Source: Nocardioides sp.
GTDB taxonomy: Bacteria; Actinomycetota; Actinomycetes; Propionibacteriales; Nocardioidaceae
DNA: 33,287 nt
NCBI RefSeq assembly: GCF_029937575.1
Contig: NZ_JAPYPS010000005.1
Location: forward strand, 103,463 to 136,749
Reading direction: 5' to 3'
Each line of letters begins with the position of its first letter. Positions within the stretch are counted from its first letter, which is position 1. Under the pieces are notes generated by a model, which searched no databases, was not told where the DNA came from, and saw only the letters and a list, made by a program, of their open reading frames with translations. A program made the translations under genes and the position numbers. Below are positions 30,956 through 33,287 of this stretch, in pieces.

Positions 30956-33287
30956 ATGGTCAGCCTTGCCCCGAGGATGCTGCTGCGCGCCATGACGGCC
31001 ACCGCCGTCGTCTGCGCCTCGGTCATCTCCGTGCCCGTCCTAGCCCAGATGACCGGGGCGAGTGCCGCCGGCGCCGGTCCGGTCACCCGGCTCGACGTAC
31101 CCGCGGTCGTGGCGCCGCAGGTGGCGCCCGAGTCGCCGGGTCCGGTCGTCCAGCCGACCCTGGCCAGGCGGCTGCGCAACGCCGCGGCCGGGGCGCGGAT
31201 CAACGTCATGGTCCAGGCCGACGGCGACCTGATGGCCGCCAAGCGCGCCGTCGCCCTCGCCGGCCTGAACCCCGGTGTCTCCCTGGACGACGTCGGGATC
31301 GTCACGGCGAGCGGTACGCCGGCGCAGGTGCGGCAGCTGGCGGAGATCGACGACGTGACCCGCCTCGACTGGTCGGACGAGAAGATCGCCTTCGACGGGA
31401 CCAGCAGCCAGGAGGCCACGCGCGCCAGGCCCGTGCACGACGGCGCCTTCGACGTCGACGACGACGGGGTGCTCGATGCCTTCACCGGCAAGGGTCTCTC
31501 GGTGGCGATCGTCGACTCCGGCACCGACGGCACGCACCCGCTCTTCGCCGACGAGAACGGCGACTCCCGCGTCAAGAAGAACGTCAAGGTCCTGTGCCAC
31601 GACATCATCGGTGACTTCACCGACTACGCGAGCGTCGACCAGTGCACGCTCGACGCGACAGTGCTCAACGACACCGACACCGTCTCCGTAGGCGGTCACG
31701 GCACGCACGTGGCCGGCATCGCCGCGGGCGGCATCGTCACCGACGCCGCGGGCCGCACCATCCGTGGCAGCGCCCCCGAGGCCGACATCGTCGCCGTCAG
31801 CACGGGCGCGACGCTGAGCATCATCAGCGGCACGACCGGCCTCTACTGGGTGCTCCAGCATCACGCCGATCCCTGCGGGGACGGCTCGTGCGCCCCGATC
31901 GTCGCGGTCAACAACTCCTGGGGCCCCGGCGGTGGCAGTGACTACCGCGCCGACGCGCCCAACGCCATCGTCGGCCGGGCCCTGGTCGACGCCGGTGTGA
32001 CGGTCGTCTGGGCCGCCGGCAACGACGGCGGGGACGGCTCGGAGAGTGTCACCAACGGTCCGGGCGCGGACCCCCAGCCCGGCATCCTGATGGTTGCCAA
32101 CTACGACGACCTCGGCACCGGCAGCCGGGACAACGCACTCGACTCCTCGTCCTCGCGCGGCCTCGACGGCGCACCGTTCACCTACCCAGACATCTCGGCC
32201 CCGGGCGCCAACATCACCTCCGCGTGCCGGCCCTACCTGCCGATCTGCGCGACGGGCCTGGACACCGCCGACCCGGACTACAACACCATCTCCGGGACCT
32301 CGATGGCCGCGCCGCACGTCGCCGGCTACGTCGCGGTGCTCCAGCAGATCGCCCTGGAGACCACCGGTGAGCTGTTGGAGCCCGGCGAGATCGAGACCCT
32401 GCTGGTCAACACCGCCCACCAGTACGGCGGCAACGACCGGACCTACACGCAGGACCCGCGCAACCCGGGCTCGACCACCGGTACGTCGTTCGACGCCGGT
32501 CACGGACTGGTCGACATGCTCAGTGCCGTCTCGACCCTGACCGGCCTGGACGCCCCGACGCTGGAGGAGCCCACCTGTCCCGCGGACGCGCGCTTCACCG
32601 ACCCGGCCGGCGACGCCGGCGCCGTGCTCGGCACCGACACCCCGCTGCCGAGCGTCGACGCCCTCGACTTCACCGAGGCCTGGTTGACCACCGACGAGGC
32701 GACCAGCGACGTGACCTTCCACGTGCAGGTCACCGACCTCCCGACGCAGCCGGGCGGTGAGAGCGGCACCGGGGAGTACTTCGACCTCAACTTCACCCTC
32801 GGCGGCGGCAGCTACTACCTGACGGCCTCGCGCACGCTCGAGGACGGCGAGAGCGTCGTGCTCGGTGCCTTCGACGACACCGGTCGCTCGACGATCGCCT
32901 CCGGGCTGCCGGGTGTCTTCGATGCCGAGACCGACACGATCACCGCCACCCTGCCGGCCCAGGTGTGGACCGACAACGCGCTGCCCGGGACGGTCGCACC
33001 GGGCAACGTGATCGGCGGACTGAGCTTCGTCTCGCGGCGCTCCCTGGTGCTGCTGGTGCCCGACGCCGACACGGCTACCGGCGGCTGCTCGTACGTGATC
33101 GGTGCCAAGGTCGTCGATCCGGACCCGACCCCGACCCCGTCGCCGAGCCCGAGCCCGAGCCCCACGCCGAGCCCCTCGCCGTCCCCGGACCCGTCGCCGT
33201 CGCCGAGCCCCTCGCCGTCCCCGGACCCGTCGCCGTCGCCGAGCCCGTCGCCCTCGCCGTCCCCGGACCCGTCGCCGTCGCCGAGCC
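30956..33287 (+). CDS. Secreted subtilisin-like serine protease (S8), C-terminus beyond window
   Basis: The gene is open from the ATG at 30956 to the window edge, so at least 777 residues are encoded and the end is missing. Order: signal peptide (basic start, hydrophobic core about 9-31); an I9-like propeptide region (about 75-145: INVMVQADGDLMAAKRAVAL); and the S8 catalytic domain with Asp 187 in VAIVDSGTDGTHP, His 248 in GGHGTHVAGIAAGG, the oxyanion Asn in VVWAAGNDGG and Ser 449 in GTSMAAPHVAG. A beta-rich domain follows (about 540-715: CPADARFTDPAGDAGAV, EYFDLNFTLGGGSYYLTASR). It ends in a Pro-rich (SP/DP/TP)n tail of the kind that spans a cell wall. GGAAGAG lies about 8 nt before the ATG. 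It is divergent from the MmcQ/YjbR gene. Substrates and mode of attachment cannot be judged from the visible part. Confidence 0.93.
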   Translation, partial: MVSLAPRMLLRAMTATAVVCASVISVPVLAQMTGASAAGAGPVTRLDVPAVVAPQVAPESPGPVVQPTLARRLRNAAAGARINVMVQADGDLMAAKRAVALAGLNPGVSLDDVGIVTASGTPAQVRQLAEIDDVTRLDWSDEKIAFDGTSSQEATRARPVHDGAFDVDDDGVLDAFTGKGLSVAIVDSGTDGTHPLFADENGDSRVKKNVKVLCHDIIGDFTDYASVDQCTLDATVLNDTDTVSVGGHGTHVAGIAAGGIVTDAAGRTIRGSAPEADIVAVSTGATLSIISGTTGLYWVLQHHADPCGDGSCAPIVAVNNSWGPGGGSDYRADAPNAIVGRALVDAGVTVVWAAGNDGGDGSESVTNGPGADPQPGILMVANYDDLGTGSRDNALDSSSSRGLDGAPFTYPDISAPGANITSACRPYLPICATGLDTADPDYNTISGTSMAAPHVAGYVAVLQQIALETTGELLEPGEIETLLVNTAHQYGGNDRTYTQDPRNPGSTTGTSFDAGHGLVDMLSAVSTLTGLDAPTLEEPTCPADARFTDPAGDAGAVLGTDTPLPSVDALDFTEAWLTTDEATSDVTFHVQVTDLPTQPGGESGTGEYFDLNFTLGGGSYYLTASRTLEDGESVVLGAFDDTGRSTIASGLPGVFDAETDTITATLPAQVWTDNALPGTVAPGNVIGGLSFVSRRSLVLLVPDADTATGGCSYVIGAKVVDPDPTPTPSPSPSPSPTPSPSPSPDPSPSPSPSPSPDPSPSPSPSPSPSPDPSPSPS
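33176..33287 (+). repeat. 36-bp tandem repeats encoding a Pro/Ser/Asp tail
   Basis: Copies at 33176-33211 and 33212-33247 are identical except for the last base. A 6-bp insertion (TCGCCC) follows, and a third copy (33254-33287) runs off the window. Each unit encodes SPSPDPSPSPSP. Irregular SP/DP/TP codons start earlier, at about 33115. Such repeats are prone to copy-number change and to assembly collapse. Confidence 0.88.

Noticed and set aside
31040..32722. A 560-codon open frame on the - strand under the protease gene
   Set aside because: The + strand encodes a subtilase with its full catalytic triad. The antisense frame is low-complexity Gly/Val/Asp/Arg.
33115..33287. Regularly repeated short units as a CRISPR array
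   Set aside because: The repeats are contiguous, in frame with the protease and encode a Pro/Ser/Asp tail. There are no unique spacers.

Overview
The window is very GC-rich DNA with strong third-position GC bias, many GTG starts, 4-nt stop/start overlaps and DtxR/IdeR-type iron boxes. It also carries GTP-type PEP carboxykinase, a solitary PemK-like protein and a polyprenol-phosphate mannosyltransferase. Together these indicate a high-GC actinobacterium, probably Nocardioidaceae (Nocardioides-like). The genus is an inference from gene content and protein style, not from a marker gene.

Layout. (1) 51-740: a GntR/FCD regulator. (2) 831-8959, + strand: one tightly coupled seven-gene operon behind an iron box. 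It encodes a siderophore-binding lipoprotein, two secreted C-terminally anchored surface proteins built from related Ig-like modules, two FecCD permeases, an ATPase and an enterochelin-esterase-like hydrolase. (3) 9024-12040, + strand: PEP carboxykinase, a sulfotransferase and a small LuxR-type HTH protein. (4) 18308-11958, - strand: a second iron-boxed operon, with FbpA, FbpB and FbpC homologues followed by a translationally coupled adenylation / carrier / membrane acyltransferase fusion protein. (5) 18424-22473, + strand: a PemK-like protein, a conserved unknown, two zinc alcohol dehydrogenases and an aldo/keto reductase. (6) 22511-23830, - strand: a cytochrome P450. (7) 24075-27469, + strand: the PEP synthase regulator and PEP synthase, overlapping by 4 nt. 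(8) 30273-27515, - strand: a Ppm1-like glycosyltransferase, a small membrane protein and a large exported protein of unknown function. (9) 30482-30826, - strand: an MmcQ/YjbR protein. (10) 30956 to the window end: a secreted subtilisin-like protease, cut off inside a Pro/Ser/Asp repeat tail.

How the genes work together. Two independent iron import systems carry the same 14-nt core AGGNTTGCCTCACC in their promoter regions, so they are probably one iron-starvation regulon. The first appears to take up a ferric (probably catecholate) siderophore through a surface relay, then hydrolyse it inside the cell. The second is a ferric-iron importer with an unexplained lipid- or peptide-tailoring enzyme attached. 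pckG, ppsR and ppsA together control PEP formation from oxaloacetate and from pyruvate. I found no rRNA, tRNA, CRISPR array, insertion sequence or phage gene. No gene-free stretch exceeds 300 bases; the largest gap is 23831-24074.

Best candidates for something undescribed: the two surface proteins embedded in the siderophore operon, and the iron-regulated adenylation-carrier-acyltransferase fusion coupled to fbpC.
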